Source: Lientehia sp934351765 (GTDB lineage: Bacteria > Bacillota > Clostridia > Lachnospirales > Lachnospiraceae). From it: DNA of 64,000 nt. The notes below the pieces were generated by a model. That model saw only the letters and a list, made by a program, of their open reading frames with translations. It had not been told where the DNA came from and did no database searches. The stretch covers positions 1 to 64,000 of the forward strand of contig NZ_JBQKGG010000007.1 in assembly GCF_052118925.1 (NCBI RefSeq), in the 5' to 3' direction. Every line of letters starts with the position of its first letter. Positions within the stretch are counted from its first letter, which is position 1. Shown in pieces: positions 34,198 to 43,084 of this stretch. A program made the translations under genes and the position numbers.

Positions 34198-37023
34198 TTA
34201 CCTGCCTCCACTTCTTAAATTCATTCTCTGCTGAGCCGTAACCACAATCTCATCAATCATGTCACCGCCGATATAAACCGGGATCACGATATCCCCTGCA
34301 GCGCCTCCACCGGCCAGAGCTGTATTCAGTGCTGTATTGATTCCGGAGATCAGATCTCCGCTCGATGCAGCCGATCCGGAATAGTTACCCTGAGCTGCCA
34401 TCACCCTCGGAGTAATGGTAAGATCAGAAGTCACACCGTTCATTGCGTTCTCAATCATGCCCCGGCTCTTCTCAATGCCTTTTGCAAGTCCTCCAATGAA
34501 GTCCGGCATCCAGCTCTCATAATCCGTCAAAGGTCCTTCATCCGGCACAGAGAAATGCAGGAAGCTCCGGATCTTATTTGCAACAGAAGAAACCGCATCC
34601 CCGACCTTACCGATCATGGACTTGATACCATTCACGATGCCGCCAATGAAGTCAGCACCCCACTGGAAAGCCTGCGAAGCAAGTCCCTTGATAAAGCCGA
34701 TAGCCTTGTCAAAGCCACCCTTCACTGCACCATAAATATTTCCGCAGATATTTTTGATGCCGTTCAGCATAGCATTAAAGGCATTCGTCACGCCGGTCTT
34801 GATCGCGTTTGCCGCATTGGATACGGCAGTCTTGATATTGTTCCAGGCTGTCGTGACTGCATTTTTGATTGCGTTCACGATAGTTGTGATCGTATTCTTG
34901 ATGCCGTTCCAGACCGTAGTAACCGCTGTCTTAATGGCATTCAGCACCGTAGTGATCGCAGTCTTGATCCCATTCCACGCCGTACTCAGGAAGGTGGAGA
35001 TCGCATTTACCACCGTAGTGATAACCGACTTAATTCCATTCCAGACTGTCGTGAAAAATGTCTTAATCGCATTCCACACGGTTGTCACGGTATTTTTGAT
35101 CGTGTTCCATGCCGTAGTCAGGAATGTGCTGATCGCGTTCACCACCGTCGTGAAAATGTTCTTGATGCCTTCCCACAGCCCGGAGAAGAAATCCTTGATT
35201 GCATTCCAGACTGTTGTAGCCGTGGTCTTGATTGCTTCCCACGCCGCCTGGAAGAATGCCTTCAGCGCCTCCCACACGGCAATAGCGATCTCTTTGATGC
35301 TCTCCCACAGGTCGATCCAGAACTGCCGGAACTCTTCACAGTTGTTCCAGAGATAAATGAACGCTGCCACCAAAGCCACGATCGCCGCGATGATTAGCAC
35401 ATACGGATTCGCAGCACATACCGCATTGAAGGCAGCAAATACTCCCTTCGCTGCATTGATCACACCTGCCAGCTTCGGAACCAGAGTCATAATGGTACCG
35501 ACCGCAGAGATGACTTTACCGATTATGATCAGTATCGGTCCGATTGCAGCCGCCACCAGGGCAATCGTCACAATCACCTTCCTGGTACCTTCATCCATCG
35601 AATTGAGCCAGTCCACAAACTTCTGGATCCAACCCACAATCGTCCGAATCGCAGGCATCAACAGCTCACCAAAGGAAATCGCCAATTCTTCCAGCTGAGA
35701 CTTCAGGATCTGCAGCTGACCGGCAAGGTTGTCATTCATGGTCTCGGCCATACTTGCTGCAGAACCATCACAGTTATCAATCGCACTGGAAAGCTTGGTG
35801 ATATCCGCTTCTCCGGCGTTCATCAGAGCCAGAAATCCGGACATCGCATTCTTGCCGACAAGACTTTCAGCCGCTGCCGCCTTCTCAGATTCAGACAATC
35901 CAGAAAATGCCGTCCGGCAGTATGCAAGGATATCCGACAGATCCCTCATAGAGCCGTCCGCATTGGTCGTAGCAACCGTGACCTCTCCGATAGAGGATCC
36001 GCAGATCTTCACCTCTCCGGACAGGTTGTTCATGATCGTCCTGAGTGAAGTACCTGCCTGGGATCCTTTGATACCGGCATTGGCCATCAAACCGATTGCT
36101 TCCGCCGTATCCTCCGCAGAGAATCCCAGAGCACCGGCAATCGGAGCACAATACTTGAAGGTCTCACCCATCATGGAGACATTCGTATTGGCATTACTGG
36201 AAGCCGCCGCAAGGATATCTGCAAAATGCCCAGAGTCCTTCGCTGTAAGTCCAAACGCTGTCAGAGCATCCGTTACAATATCGGAAGTAGTTGCCAGATC
36301 CTCTCCGGAAGCTGCGGCCAGGTTCATGACACCTTCGATACCGGAAAGCATATCCTCCGTCTTCCAGCCGGCCATCGCCATATAGTTCATGGCTTCCGCT
36401 GCCTCGGATGCAGAGAACTTTGTCTTCTCACCCATCTCACGGGCTTTATCCCGGAGTGCTTCCAGATCAGAGCCAGTTGCGCCGGATACCGCCGCCACCT
36501 TGCTCATGGCGGAATCAAAATCAGCGGCAGTCTTCACCGCCGCCGTACCTAATCCCACAACGCCCAGAGTTACAGGCATGAATTTCTTTCCGACATTGGT
36601 AACATTGTCACCAACTGTCTTCAGCTTCTCACCCTTTGCAGCGATCTCCTGAAGAGCCGTACCGGAAGCCTTCGCCTGTTCCTCCAAGGACTTCAACTTC
36701 TGTTCAGTTTCGACGATCTCACGCTGCAGGCCGTCATACTGTTCCTGTGTGATCGTTCCATCCTTCAGTGCCTGCTCTGCTTGTTCCGCTGCTGTCTTCA
36801 AGGTCTCCAGCTTTTCCTTCGTTTCCTTGACGGCATCCCCTAGGAGCCTGTGCTTCTGTGCAAGCAGTTCCGTATTTCCCGGATCAAGTTTCAGGAGCTT
36901 ATCGACATCACGCAGCTGGCTCTGAGTATTTCTGATCTCTGTATTTACACCCTTAAGGGCTGTCTGTAGTTTGGTGGTATCGCCGCCGATCTCAACGGTG
37001 ATACCCTGGATCCGTCCAGCCAT
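34198..37023 (-). CDS. Phage tail tape measure protein
   Basis: The 941-residue protein has a coiled N-terminal region (about 1-140), then a TP901-type core (AAVSGATGSDLEALRDKARE, MGEKTKFSASEAAEAMNYMA, GSQAGTSLRTIMNNLSGEV). Transmembrane helices occur near 480-565. Residues 570-740 are a run of about 11-residue repeats built on W-N-x-I-K followed by a TTV-like step. The C-terminus carries a short amphipathic region. It sets tail length and occupies the tail lumen. It starts behind GGAGG, 18 bases after the tail chaperone frameshift product. Confidence 0.95.
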   Translation of the reverse strand: MAGRIQGITVEIGGDTTKLQTALKGVNTEIRNTQSQLRDVDKLLKLDPGNTELLAQKHRLLGDAVKETKEKLETLKTAAEQAEQALKDGTITQEQYDGLQREIVETEQKLKSLEEQAKASGTALQEIAAKGEKLKTVGDNVTNVGKKFMPVTLGVVGLGTAAVKTAADFDSAMSKVAAVSGATGSDLEALRDKAREMGEKTKFSASEAAEAMNYMAMAGWKTEDMLSGIEGVMNLAAASGEDLATTSDIVTDALTAFGLTAKDSGHFADILAAASSNANTNVSMMGETFKYCAPIAGALGFSAEDTAEAIGLMANAGIKGSQAGTSLRTIMNNLSGEVKICGSSIGEVTVATTNADGSMRDLSDILAYCRTAFSGLSESEKAAAAESLVGKNAMSGFLALMNAGEADITKLSSAIDNCDGSAASMAETMNDNLAGQLQILKSQLEELAISFGELLMPAIRTIVGWIQKFVDWLNSMDEGTRKVIVTIALVAAAIGPILIIIGKVISAVGTIMTLVPKLAGVINAAKGVFAAFNAVCAANPYVLIIAAIVALVAAFIYLWNNCEEFRQFWIDLWESIKEIAIAVWEALKAFFQAAWEAIKTTATTVWNAIKDFFSGLWEGIKNIFTTVVNAISTFLTTAWNTIKNTVTTVWNAIKTFFTTVWNGIKSVITTVVNAISTFLSTAWNGIKTAITTVLNAIKTAVTTVWNGIKNTITTIVNAIKNAVTTAWNNIKTAVSNAANAIKTGVTNAFNAMLNGIKNICGNIYGAVKGGFDKAIGFIKGLASQAFQWGADFIGGIVNGIKSMIGKVGDAVSSVANKIRSFLHFSVPDEGPLTDYESWMPDFIGGLAKGIEKSRGMIENAMNGVTSDLTITPRVMAAQGNYSGSAASSGDLISGINTALNTALAGGGAAGDIVIPVYIGGDMIDEIVVTAQQRMNLRSGGR

Positions 37024-37040
37024 GCGTCAGCCTCCTTCCC

Positions 37041-37232
37041 TTAAAATCGATCCATATCATCCTGAGATGCCAGAGTGCTGTATGCTCCCTGGTTCTCATC
37101 GTTCTGCATTTCCGTGTACATATCGTTGATGGTTCCGATCGTCAGAAGATCCATCTCCCCGATCTGCACACCAAGCTGCACCGCCCTTAACAAAAGGAGC
37201 GGCGTTGTCATTTCCCGGTCAGTCGCTCGAAG
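37041..37232 (-). CDS. Tail assembly chaperone, -1 frame extension (gpGT-like)
   Basis: This frame (with REMTTPLLLLRAVQLGVQIG, EMDLLTIGTINDMYTEMQND and SQDDMDRF at the end) overlaps the end of the upstream chaperone gene and has no good start of its own. It is reached by a -1 slip on A-AAA-AAC at 37232-37238, giving a fused product as for lambda G/GT. It ends 18 bases before the tape measure gene. Confidence 0.8.
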   Translation of the reverse strand, partial: LRATDREMTTPLLLLRAVQLGVQIGEMDLLTIGTINDMYTEMQNDENQGAYSTLASQDDMDRF

Positions 37233-37588
37233 TTTTTTTTACTCTCCACCTGCGTCTGCACATTCAGTCCCCAGAGCTCGATGATCTCCGGAAGCACCTG
37301 ATAAATGGAAAATGTCCCGAACTGATCCAGCCATTCATCCGGCGTATCCGGAACTCCCTGCGGATCCGCATGCTTCGCCATGATGTAGCTGATATCCTCG
37401 AACAGCTCCAGCGAAAAAGAATCCAGTGCGGAGTTTTCGGGATCGTTCTCATCAATGCTCTTCTGCAGATCGTGAAGATCCTTATAAATATCCCTGTGGA
37501 ACTTGTTCCTGTATATTCTTGGAATGGCAGCGGAAGCCCTGAAGGTAACATCCTTGCCATCAATATTCACTGTCTTTGTAAGTGCCAT
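37208..37588 (-). CDS. Tail assembly chaperone (gpG-like)
   Basis: From the ATG at 37588 (GGAGG upstream) the product is 126 residues: LTKTVNIDGKDVTFRASAAI, YRNKFHRDIYKDLHDLQKSI, DEWLDQFGTFSIYQVLPEII and a Lys-rich end. It matches phage tail chaperones placed between the major tail protein and the tape measure. The slippery heptamer lies ten codons before its stop. A relic with the same layout is present at 22.5-22.8 kb. Confidence 0.85.
   Translation of the reverse strand: MALTKTVNIDGKDVTFRASAAIPRIYRNKFHRDIYKDLHDLQKSIDENDPENSALDSFSLELFEDISYIMAKHADPQGVPDTPDEWLDQFGTFSIYQVLPEIIELWGLNVQTQVESKKNFERLTGK
37232..37238 (-). promoter_or_regulatory. Slippery heptamer for -1 frameshift (A AAA AAC)
   Basis: On the minus strand eight A's precede CTTCGAG. 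In the zero frame the codons are AAA-AAA-AAC, so the heptamer A-AAA-AAC is in the classical slip register. Slipping back one base opens the downstream chaperone frame to the TAA at 37041. Confidence 0.8.
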
Positions 37589-37642
37589 TTCACTTTCCTC
37601 CAATCTAAGGTAAAGGGCAGAGCCGAAGCCCTGCCCCACACA

Positions 37643-38239
37643 TTAACCCTGTCCCTGCTCAGTCGGTTCCGTTGTCGGAGACTGATAAACGGCAGAATAC
37701 CAGCCGTTGTAGACCTCATCCGTTGTGTTTGCCCCGGTCTTAACCTTCACAAGACCGCTCGGAAGCGATGTTGCCGTGATCTCCAAAGACTCTGTCTGGA
37801 CTTCCTTGGAGTCCTCATTGGTCTTGCCTTCGATGGTCGGTCTTGCGGCAGTGCAGTAATACATGCAGTGCCTGATCTTTTTCTTGTCCCCGGAGAACTC
37901 GAAAAGCAGAGCGAAATGCTCCGGCTCCACCGTGGAATCCTCTACCAGGACACCGTTCGTATCCTCAGTTTCCTTCAGGATGTCCTTCCTGAAGCTGTCC
38001 GGGATCAGCGCGATCTCCAGATCACCAGAATAGCCGTTATTGGCCACTGTGGTGTAATACACCATATCGTCCGCATAAAACGGCTCGGTATCCCCTTCAG
38101 GATCCAGAGACAGATTCACAGCTCCGGGAATTGCGACAGGCGTACCAAATGTCACGGCATTGGTATCCGGATCAAGTGTCGCCTTCGCATAATGGCAGTT
38201 CTTAAGGCCGAACTTCACCTTGTTGTTTGTACTCGGCAT
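37643..38239 (-). CDS. Major tail tube protein (phi13 family)
   Basis: The 198-residue protein has the phi13-type major tail signature: NKVKFGLKNCHYAKATLDPD, VAIPGAVNLSLDPEGDTEPF, YADDMVYYTTVANNGYSGDL and EIALIPDSFRKDILKETED. The LPSGLVKVKTGANTTDEVYN segment near the end is also typical. It polymerises into the tail tube. It sits between the tail terminator and chaperone genes, the canonical place. Confidence 0.93.
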   Translation of the reverse strand: MPSTNNKVKFGLKNCHYAKATLDPDTNAVTFGTPVAIPGAVNLSLDPEGDTEPFYADDMVYYTTVANNGYSGDLEIALIPDSFRKDILKETEDTNGVLVEDSTVEPEHFALLFEFSGDKKKIRHCMYYCTAARPTIEGKTNEDSKEVQTESLEITATSLPSGLVKVKTGANTTDEVYNGWYSAVYQSPTTEPTEQGQG

Positions 38240-38257
38240 AATAAACCTCTCTTTCCG

Positions 38258-38575
38258 CTATACCGTCATCTGGTACAGCACTTCGTATAGTTTCTCTGAC
38301 TCGATCCATACCTCCGATTTGTTCCAGAACAGCTCATGGGCATTCAGCACCGCCTCAACCCTGTCTTCCAGTTCCGGATCCTTCTCATCGGTATAAAGTT
38401 CAATGCTCAGGTTGGAAAACTCCATATATACCACGTTGTCCGCAGCAAAGTTCTCCGAACCCGGAAATAAAAAGCAGATGAATGGCGGATCAGGACTTTC
38501 CCCTTCCGCGAAATGGTCATACGCAAAAGGGATCTCCGTTTCAGCCAGCATCTGCATTACGTCTTCATGCGTCAT
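38258..38575 (-). CDS. Phage tail terminator/connector protein
   Basis: Using the ATG at 38575 (GGGAGGAAGAAGG before it) the protein has 105 residues: THEDVMQMLAETEIPFAYDH, DPPFICFLFPGSENFAADNV and ELFWNKSEVWIESEKLYEVL. The ~100-residue alpha/beta protein in this position of HK97-type operons caps the tail tube. It overlaps the preceding small gene by 11 bases. Confidence 0.75.
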   Translation of the reverse strand: MTHEDVMQMLAETEIPFAYDHFAEGESPDPPFICFLFPGSENFAADNVVYMEFSNLSIELYTDEKDPELEDRVEAVLNAHELFWNKSEVWIESEKLYEVLYQMTV

Positions 38576-38744
38576 CCTTCTTCCTCCCGATCTCGATAAT
38601 GCATTCCGCAGCATGACGGCAGGCCGGGCAGTTATACGGATAACCATGACAATCCTCGCCTCTTCGGGTACCGTGGTAAACGGTAGCGCCGATCACCGCA
38701 ATCCCAAGAGCGATCACGAATAACAAAAGCAATATCTCCATCAT
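38565..38744 (-). CDS. Small membrane protein with cysteine cluster
   Basis: A 59-residue protein too short for most gene finders. It starts MEILLLLFVIALGIAVIGA, a single transmembrane helix, and continues with a short domain containing four cysteines (EDC, YNCPACRH, AEC). The frame uses AAAGGCGG upstream and its end overlaps the next gene by 11 bases, so it belongs to the head-tail operon. The four Cys could bind zinc. The function is unknown. Confidence 0.65.
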   Translation of the reverse strand: MMEILLLLFVIALGIAVIGATVYHGTRRGEDCHGYPYNCPACRHAAECIIEIGRKKDDA

Positions 38745-38746
38745 TA

Positions 38747-39130
38747 CTAACCGCCTTTCTGCAGGTCACGCTCGATATCCCTTGTCAGCTGCTCGATGCC
38801 CGCCTGCTCCGCTGGTGCGATATGAGGGAACGCCCTTGTTCTTCCACCGCCGCGCTTCGCATGGCCAAACTCCAAAAGATGTGTCAGCTGGTACCGTTTG
38901 GAATGCACCACGATCTGGATGGAATCGGACGTTTCCCTGGTCTTTTTCACCGCCCAGCTCTTGGAATACTTTCCCGTCTTCTTCGGAGCCGTGCTTTCGA
39001 TCTGCTGCTTTACGGTCTTACCTGCTTTCTGGACATCCTTCTTCAGGTCCTCCGCAGCAAGCTTCGCGTATTCTTCCATACCCTTCATCACGGTATCCGC
39101 CAGCTGGTCAATCTTTATCGTCTGTGCCAT
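38747..39130 (-). CDS. HK97 gp10-type head-tail connector protein
   Basis: The 127-residue basic protein shows the HK97-gp10 pattern: TAPKKTGKYSKSWAVKKTRE, then VVHSKRYQLTHLLEFGHAKR, GGGRTRAFPHIAPAEQAG and a helical end. This family acts in joining head and tail. Its ATG overlaps the stop of the head closure gene by one base. Confidence 0.9.
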   Translation of the reverse strand: MAQTIKIDQLADTVMKGMEEYAKLAAEDLKKDVQKAGKTVKQQIESTAPKKTGKYSKSWAVKKTRETSDSIQIVVHSKRYQLTHLLEFGHAKRGGGRTRAFPHIAPAEQAGIEQLTRDIERDLQKGG

Positions 39131-39471
39131 CAGCGCCGCTCCTTCCTGCAGGTGAACTTCAGTGACTTCTTCCGAAAGTTCATATGATCGATGTTCACGA
39201 TGTTGTAGATCTCACCCATGAACATCACTCGGAAATGCGTGGAATCGATTGCAGCAGCCTTCCGGCAGTACCTGATGGTGACCGTCATGCTGAAATCCTC
39301 AACCGTAGTTCCGGCAGTCTGTTCTTCCTTGGAACTGGCCAGCCCTTCACCGCCGATTGTGGCAAAGCAGGTATAATAGTCCGTCCAGGCATTCTTGTGA
39401 TTACCGTACTTGTCGGTCACGGTCTCATTCTTTTGGAACGTCACCTTTGATCTGAGTGCTGCCACATCCAT
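39130..39471 (-). CDS. Phage head closure protein (head-tail adaptor)
   Basis: The 113-residue protein begins DVAALRSKVTFQKNETVTDK and has a typical TVTIRYCRKAAAIDSTHFRV and MGEIYNIVNIDHMNFRKKSL core, matching the SPP1 gp16/HK97 head closure family. It overlaps both neighbours by one base. Confidence 0.9.
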   Translation of the reverse strand: MDVAALRSKVTFQKNETVTDKYGNHKNAWTDYYTCFATIGGEGLASSKEEQTAGTTVEDFSMTVTIRYCRKAAAIDSTHFRVMFMGEIYNIVNIDHMNFRKKSLKFTCRKERR

Positions 39472-39752
39472 CAGAATCCCTCCTTCCGGCTGCCGAACAG
39501 CAGAGCCCGAAGAGTCAGATCCATCGCATGATGATCAGCTTCTTCCCTGTGCTCATACAGATAAGCCACTGTAAACATCACAGCGATCTTTCCGTTCTGA
39601 GCCGCATCCAGATCCGCCTCATCGTCCGTCCGCAGGATATCCATGCACTGCTTCTTTGCCGCCGTTATGAAGTTTTCGATCAGGGAATCGTCATCCTCGA
39701 AATCAACCCGGAGATAGCTCTTCATCTCTTCCACAGTCACAGTCATCTGCAT
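39471..39752 (-). CDS. Head-tail connector protein (gp6-like)
   Basis: From the ATG at 39752 the protein has 93 residues: TVTVEEMKSYLRVDFEDDDS, LIENFITAAKKQCMDILRTD, and a helical AVMFTVAYLYEHREEADHHA. This is the gp6-like family of connector proteins that bind the portal. It follows the capsid gene directly. Confidence 0.88.
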   Translation of the reverse strand: MQMTVTVEEMKSYLRVDFEDDDSLIENFITAAKKQCMDILRTDDEADLDAAQNGKIAVMFTVAYLYEHREEADHHAMDLTLRALLFGSRKEGF

Positions 39753-39815
39753 CACCTCACAAATTAGCGGCAGCACAATCATCTGTACTGCCGCCGTCAT
39801 TACTGGTTCTTACGA

Positions 39816-41000
39816 TCAGGCACTTGCCTTCATCTTCAGGAGCTGGATACCTTCCGGAAGGATCACCTTGCCGTCAACACGCTCCGTCGCAACAAAGCCG
39901 ACCTGGCCGTTGGTGCTGTAGAGCTCATTGAGTCTCTGAACCGTTCTGCCGGATCTGTCAGCGATCCAGTAATTCTTGAAATCACCGAATGCCACAGTCA
40001 GAGCTCCCGCCTTCGCCGTAGGAACATACGGAGAAGTGTAAAGGTCATAGCCCAGAAGCTTGTCAGGCTCACCTGCCTGAAGGGAAGGCTGCCAGAGATA
40101 AGCATCGTTCTTGTCCTTCAGCTTACGGATCATGGATACCGTCGCGTCATTCATAAGGAACTTCGCGTTTCTGCGGTAAGGGCTCTTCAGCGAATAGATC
40201 AGGTTGATCAGCTCATCCGCCGTGATCGCCGTTGCGCTTGCTGCAGTCACACCTACGGTTCCGCCGTTCGCAGTGAAGATACCGGTAGGCTGTCCGGTTC
40301 CGGTACCGACACAGAAAGCCTCTTCCTCCGCAATACCAAATGCCCTTGCGAACTCACCGGCAATGTAAGACTCCAGGTCAAACATGGAATCCTGCAGAAG
40401 CTCGATGGAAACCTTCACAAGGTCAGTCAGCTTGAAGGCATCAATGGTCTTCTGGTCGAAAGTAGGACCGCTCTCGGTATAAGCACCGTTCTCTGCCGTC
40501 CACTGTGCGGTAGAGTGAGTTGCCGCAACCGGGATCTTTCTCTCGGCGCTGGTAGTGATGACCTTCGCAAGGCCTCTCACCACGTTTGCCTCATCCAGAC
40601 CAGTCACGATCTGACGCTCGAACTCTTCCGGAACAAGATAGCCGCCGTCTGCCTGCACACCCTCGGAAAGGACGTTGTGGACAAGTCTTTTACCGCGGAG
40701 ATGAGCTCCGAAGTCTTCCTTGTACGCATTGGAAGCACGCCCGGTCTTTTCCTCCACCTGCTTTGCCGGTCTTACGGTAAGCGGAGTATTGATAGGCTGA
40801 TTAAGCGCCGCCTCTCTTGCCTCGGCTCTCTGCTGACGGTCGATCGCCGCTGTCAGATCCTCGATCTCCTGCTCCATACGGCTGTAAGTCGCGTTATCCT
40901 CCGCAGACAGAACGCCGTTCTCATTCTCGTGGGTATCCACAAAGTTCTTCGCGGTCTCCCACACCTTCGCTCTCTTCTCGATCATATCTTTGATAGTCAT
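39816..41000 (-). CDS. Major capsid protein (HK97 fold)
   Basis: The 394-residue protein begins with a helical scaffold-like region (TIKDMIEKRAKVWETAKNFV, about 1-105). The HK97 capsid core follows: SEGVQADGGYLVPEEFERQI, TSAERKIPVAATHSTAQWTA, KVSIELLQDSMFDLESYIAG and GFVATERVDGKVILPEGIQL. The N-terminal delta domain is normally cut off by the ClpP-like protease encoded next door. Confidence 0.95.
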   Translation of the reverse strand: MTIKDMIEKRAKVWETAKNFVDTHENENGVLSAEDNATYSRMEQEIEDLTAAIDRQQRAEAREAALNQPINTPLTVRPAKQVEEKTGRASNAYKEDFGAHLRGKRLVHNVLSEGVQADGGYLVPEEFERQIVTGLDEANVVRGLAKVITTSAERKIPVAATHSTAQWTAENGAYTESGPTFDQKTIDAFKLTDLVKVSIELLQDSMFDLESYIAGEFARAFGIAEEEAFCVGTGTGQPTGIFTANGGTVGVTAASATAITADELINLIYSLKSPYRRNAKFLMNDATVSMIRKLKDKNDAYLWQPSLQAGEPDKLLGYDLYTSPYVPTAKAGALTVAFGDFKNYWIADRSGRTVQRLNELYSTNGQVGFVATERVDGKVILPEGIQLLKMKASA

Positions 41001-41014
41001 AGCTCGATTCCTCC

Positions 41015-41791
41015 TTAAATGAATCTCTTGATAAAGTTCAGGCGTTCCCTGATCTCATCACAGGAACGCCCGTTATCCGTTGTCTGTTCAGTTGCTGCAC
41101 CGCTGTCCGGTGCCTTGATGTGACATTTCGCCGCGATCTTATCCATCAACGAATTGGTCACTGCCGCCCTAGAATAGAGCATCGATACCTCCGGTGTTTC
41201 CAGGTCTTCGCCTTCCGATGCATCCGCTCTCTGCAGTACATCATCCGCAAAGCCCAGCTCCACCGCCTTATGTGCGTCCATCCAGGTCTCCGCATCCATC
41301 AGATGTGAGATCTTCGTCCTGCTCATGCCGGTCTTAATCTCATAAGCATTCATGATGGATTCCTTCACTTCAGCCAGCATGTTGATTGCCTTTTGCATCT
41401 CCGCCGTATCGCCAAAAGCGATAGTTGCCGGATTGTGGATCATCATCATGCTCACAGGACTCATGAGCACCTTCGTCCCTGCCATCGCGATCACGCTTGC
41501 CGCCGATGCCGCAATGCCATCGATCTTCACCGTGACATCGCCCTTATAGTCCATCAGCATGTTGTAGATCTGAGCTGCCGCCACGCAGTCACCGCCCGGA
41601 CTGTTGATCCAGACCGTAATGTTTCCTGTCCCGGCATTCAGTTCCTCTCTAAAAAGAGCCGGCGTGACATCATCGTCAAACCAGCTCTCTTCTGCTATGG
41701 TTCCATTCAGGAAAAGCACTCTTTCATTGACCTCTTCGCCTGAAGCCTGGTCTCTGATCTTCCTGCTTTTCCAGTTCCAAAACTTCTTCAT
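41015..41791 (-). CDS. ClpP-like head maturation protease
   Basis: From the ATG at 41791 the protein is 258 residues. The ClpP/S14 triad region is visible: ITVWINSPGGDCVAAAQIYN, DGIAASAASVIAMAGTKVLM (catalytic Ser in SAAS) and MMMIHNPATIAFGD (catalytic His). An Asp later in the barrel completes it. The start lies inside the 3' end of the portal gene, a 68-base overlap. It matures the capsid and scaffold during head assembly. Confidence 0.93.
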   Translation of the reverse strand: MKKFWNWKSRKIRDQASGEEVNERVLFLNGTIAEESWFDDDVTPALFREELNAGTGNITVWINSPGGDCVAAAQIYNMLMDYKGDVTVKIDGIAASAASVIAMAGTKVLMSPVSMMMIHNPATIAFGDTAEMQKAINMLAEVKESIMNAYEIKTGMSRTKISHLMDAETWMDAHKAVELGFADDVLQRADASEGEDLETPEVSMLYSRAAVTNSLMDKIAAKCHIKAPDSGAATEQTTDNGRSCDEIRERLNFIKRFI

Positions 41792-43067
41792 CGGAATCTC
41801 CTTCCTCCTTTCCGTTGTTGCCTGCCGCAAATATTCCGGCATCCTCCAGCTTCGTCATATTTCCATTGATCAGGTACAGATCACCGCCCTGTTCCGCCGG
41901 GATCCTGTCCAGGTTCTCCAGCTCACGGATATCATTGGCTGACATCCAGCCGTTCTGTCTGGCTGTCGCATAGCCGTTCATCCTGCTCTGGTAATCACCT
42001 CTGAGCAGACCATCCACATTGAACTTGAAGAAGTATTTTTTCTTCTCATCCGGAGTCAGCAAGGCTCTCACCATTGCCTGCTCCCAGCGGCTTACCCAGG
42101 GATCCAACGTGTACTTCACAAATTCCAGCGACTGCTGCTCAATGTTGTTGAAACTGGACTTCTCCAAGTCACCGATCATATGAGGCGGCACACGGAAGAT
42201 CCTTGCGATTTCATCGATCTGGAACTTCCTTGTCTCCAGGAACTGGGCCTGCTCCGGTGAAATGGAAATCGGCGTGTACTTCATGCCTTCTTCCAAAACA
42301 GCAATCTTATTTGCATTGCCGCTTCCTCCGAAGGTAGCCTGCCAGCTTTCTCTCACCTTGCTCGGATCTTTGATAGTCCCCGGATGCTCCAGTACACCGG
42401 AAGGAGCCGCACCGTTCGCAAAGAACTTGCTGCCATACTCTTCCGTGGCGATTGCCAGGCCGATCGCATTCTTCGCCATTGCAATCGGTGAATACCCAAC
42501 CAATCCGTCAAAGCCAAGCCCCGGAATGTGCAGCACATCGTGAGGCTGAAGTCTTACGGTTCTTCCAACCTTGTTGGTTCCCTTCCTGCCGTCCACATCG
42601 TCCGAATCATAGACTGTGTATTCGTAATAGAGCCTTCCATGCTCATCACGATCCACCTTCATCCGATCCGGCATCAACGGATACAGAGCCACGACTTCAC
42701 CCTTACCGTTCCGGATGATCTGACTGTAGGCGTTGCCCCACAGGAGCAAATGCGTCATCAGAGTCTCCCTGAAGATAAAGGAAGTCATCTCCGGATTCGG
42801 CTCATCATGGAGCAAAAAATAAAGCGGATGTTCCACCGCTTTCTCCTTACCGCCATCATCGGTATATCTGTAAAATTGTAATGGCAGGCTTGCCACCGCC
42901 TCCGACAGGATCCTTACGCAGCAGTACACCGCCGTCATCTGCATCGCAGACCGTTCCGTCACATACTTGCCACTTGAAGTACCTCCCAAAAAGAAGCTGT
43001 AACTGCTTCCTGCAGTCCTGTCTGTAGGCTTATCCCTGCTCCGAAATAGACCGCTCAGTATTCCCAT
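41724..43067 (-). CDS. Phage portal protein (HK97 family)
   Basis: The protein from the ATG at 43067 (AAGGAGG upstream) is about 447 residues. HK97 portal blocks are visible: QMTAVYCCVRILSEAVASLP, HPLYFLLHDEPNPEMTSFIF, LLLWGNAYSQIIRNGKGEVV, FFANGAAPSGVLEHPGTIKD and RIFRVPPHMIGDLEKSSFNN. The portal ring feeds DNA into the head. It lies directly after the terminase gene and overlaps the protease gene. Confidence 0.95.
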   Translation of the reverse strand: MGILSGLFRSRDKPTDRTAGSSYSFFLGGTSSGKYVTERSAMQMTAVYCCVRILSEAVASLPLQFYRYTDDGGKEKAVEHPLYFLLHDEPNPEMTSFIFRETLMTHLLLWGNAYSQIIRNGKGEVVALYPLMPDRMKVDRDEHGRLYYEYTVYDSDDVDGRKGTNKVGRTVRLQPHDVLHIPGLGFDGLVGYSPIAMAKNAIGLAIATEEYGSKFFANGAAPSGVLEHPGTIKDPSKVRESWQATFGGSGNANKIAVLEEGMKYTPISISPEQAQFLETRKFQIDEIARIFRVPPHMIGDLEKSSFNNIEQQSLEFVKYTLDPWVSRWEQAMVRALLTPDEKKKYFFKFNVDGLLRGDYQSRMNGYATARQNGWMSANDIRELENLDRIPAEQGGDLYLINGNMTKLEDAGIFAAGNNGKEEGDSDEEVLELEKQEDQRPGFRRRGQ

Positions 43068-43084
43068 CGCAATTCCCTCCTTCG

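Noticed and set aside
34555..35397. 280-codon plus-strand frame antisense to the tape measure gene
   Set aside because: It is a mirror of the repetitive tape-measure coding sequence with no ribosome site; the minus-strand gene explains it fully.
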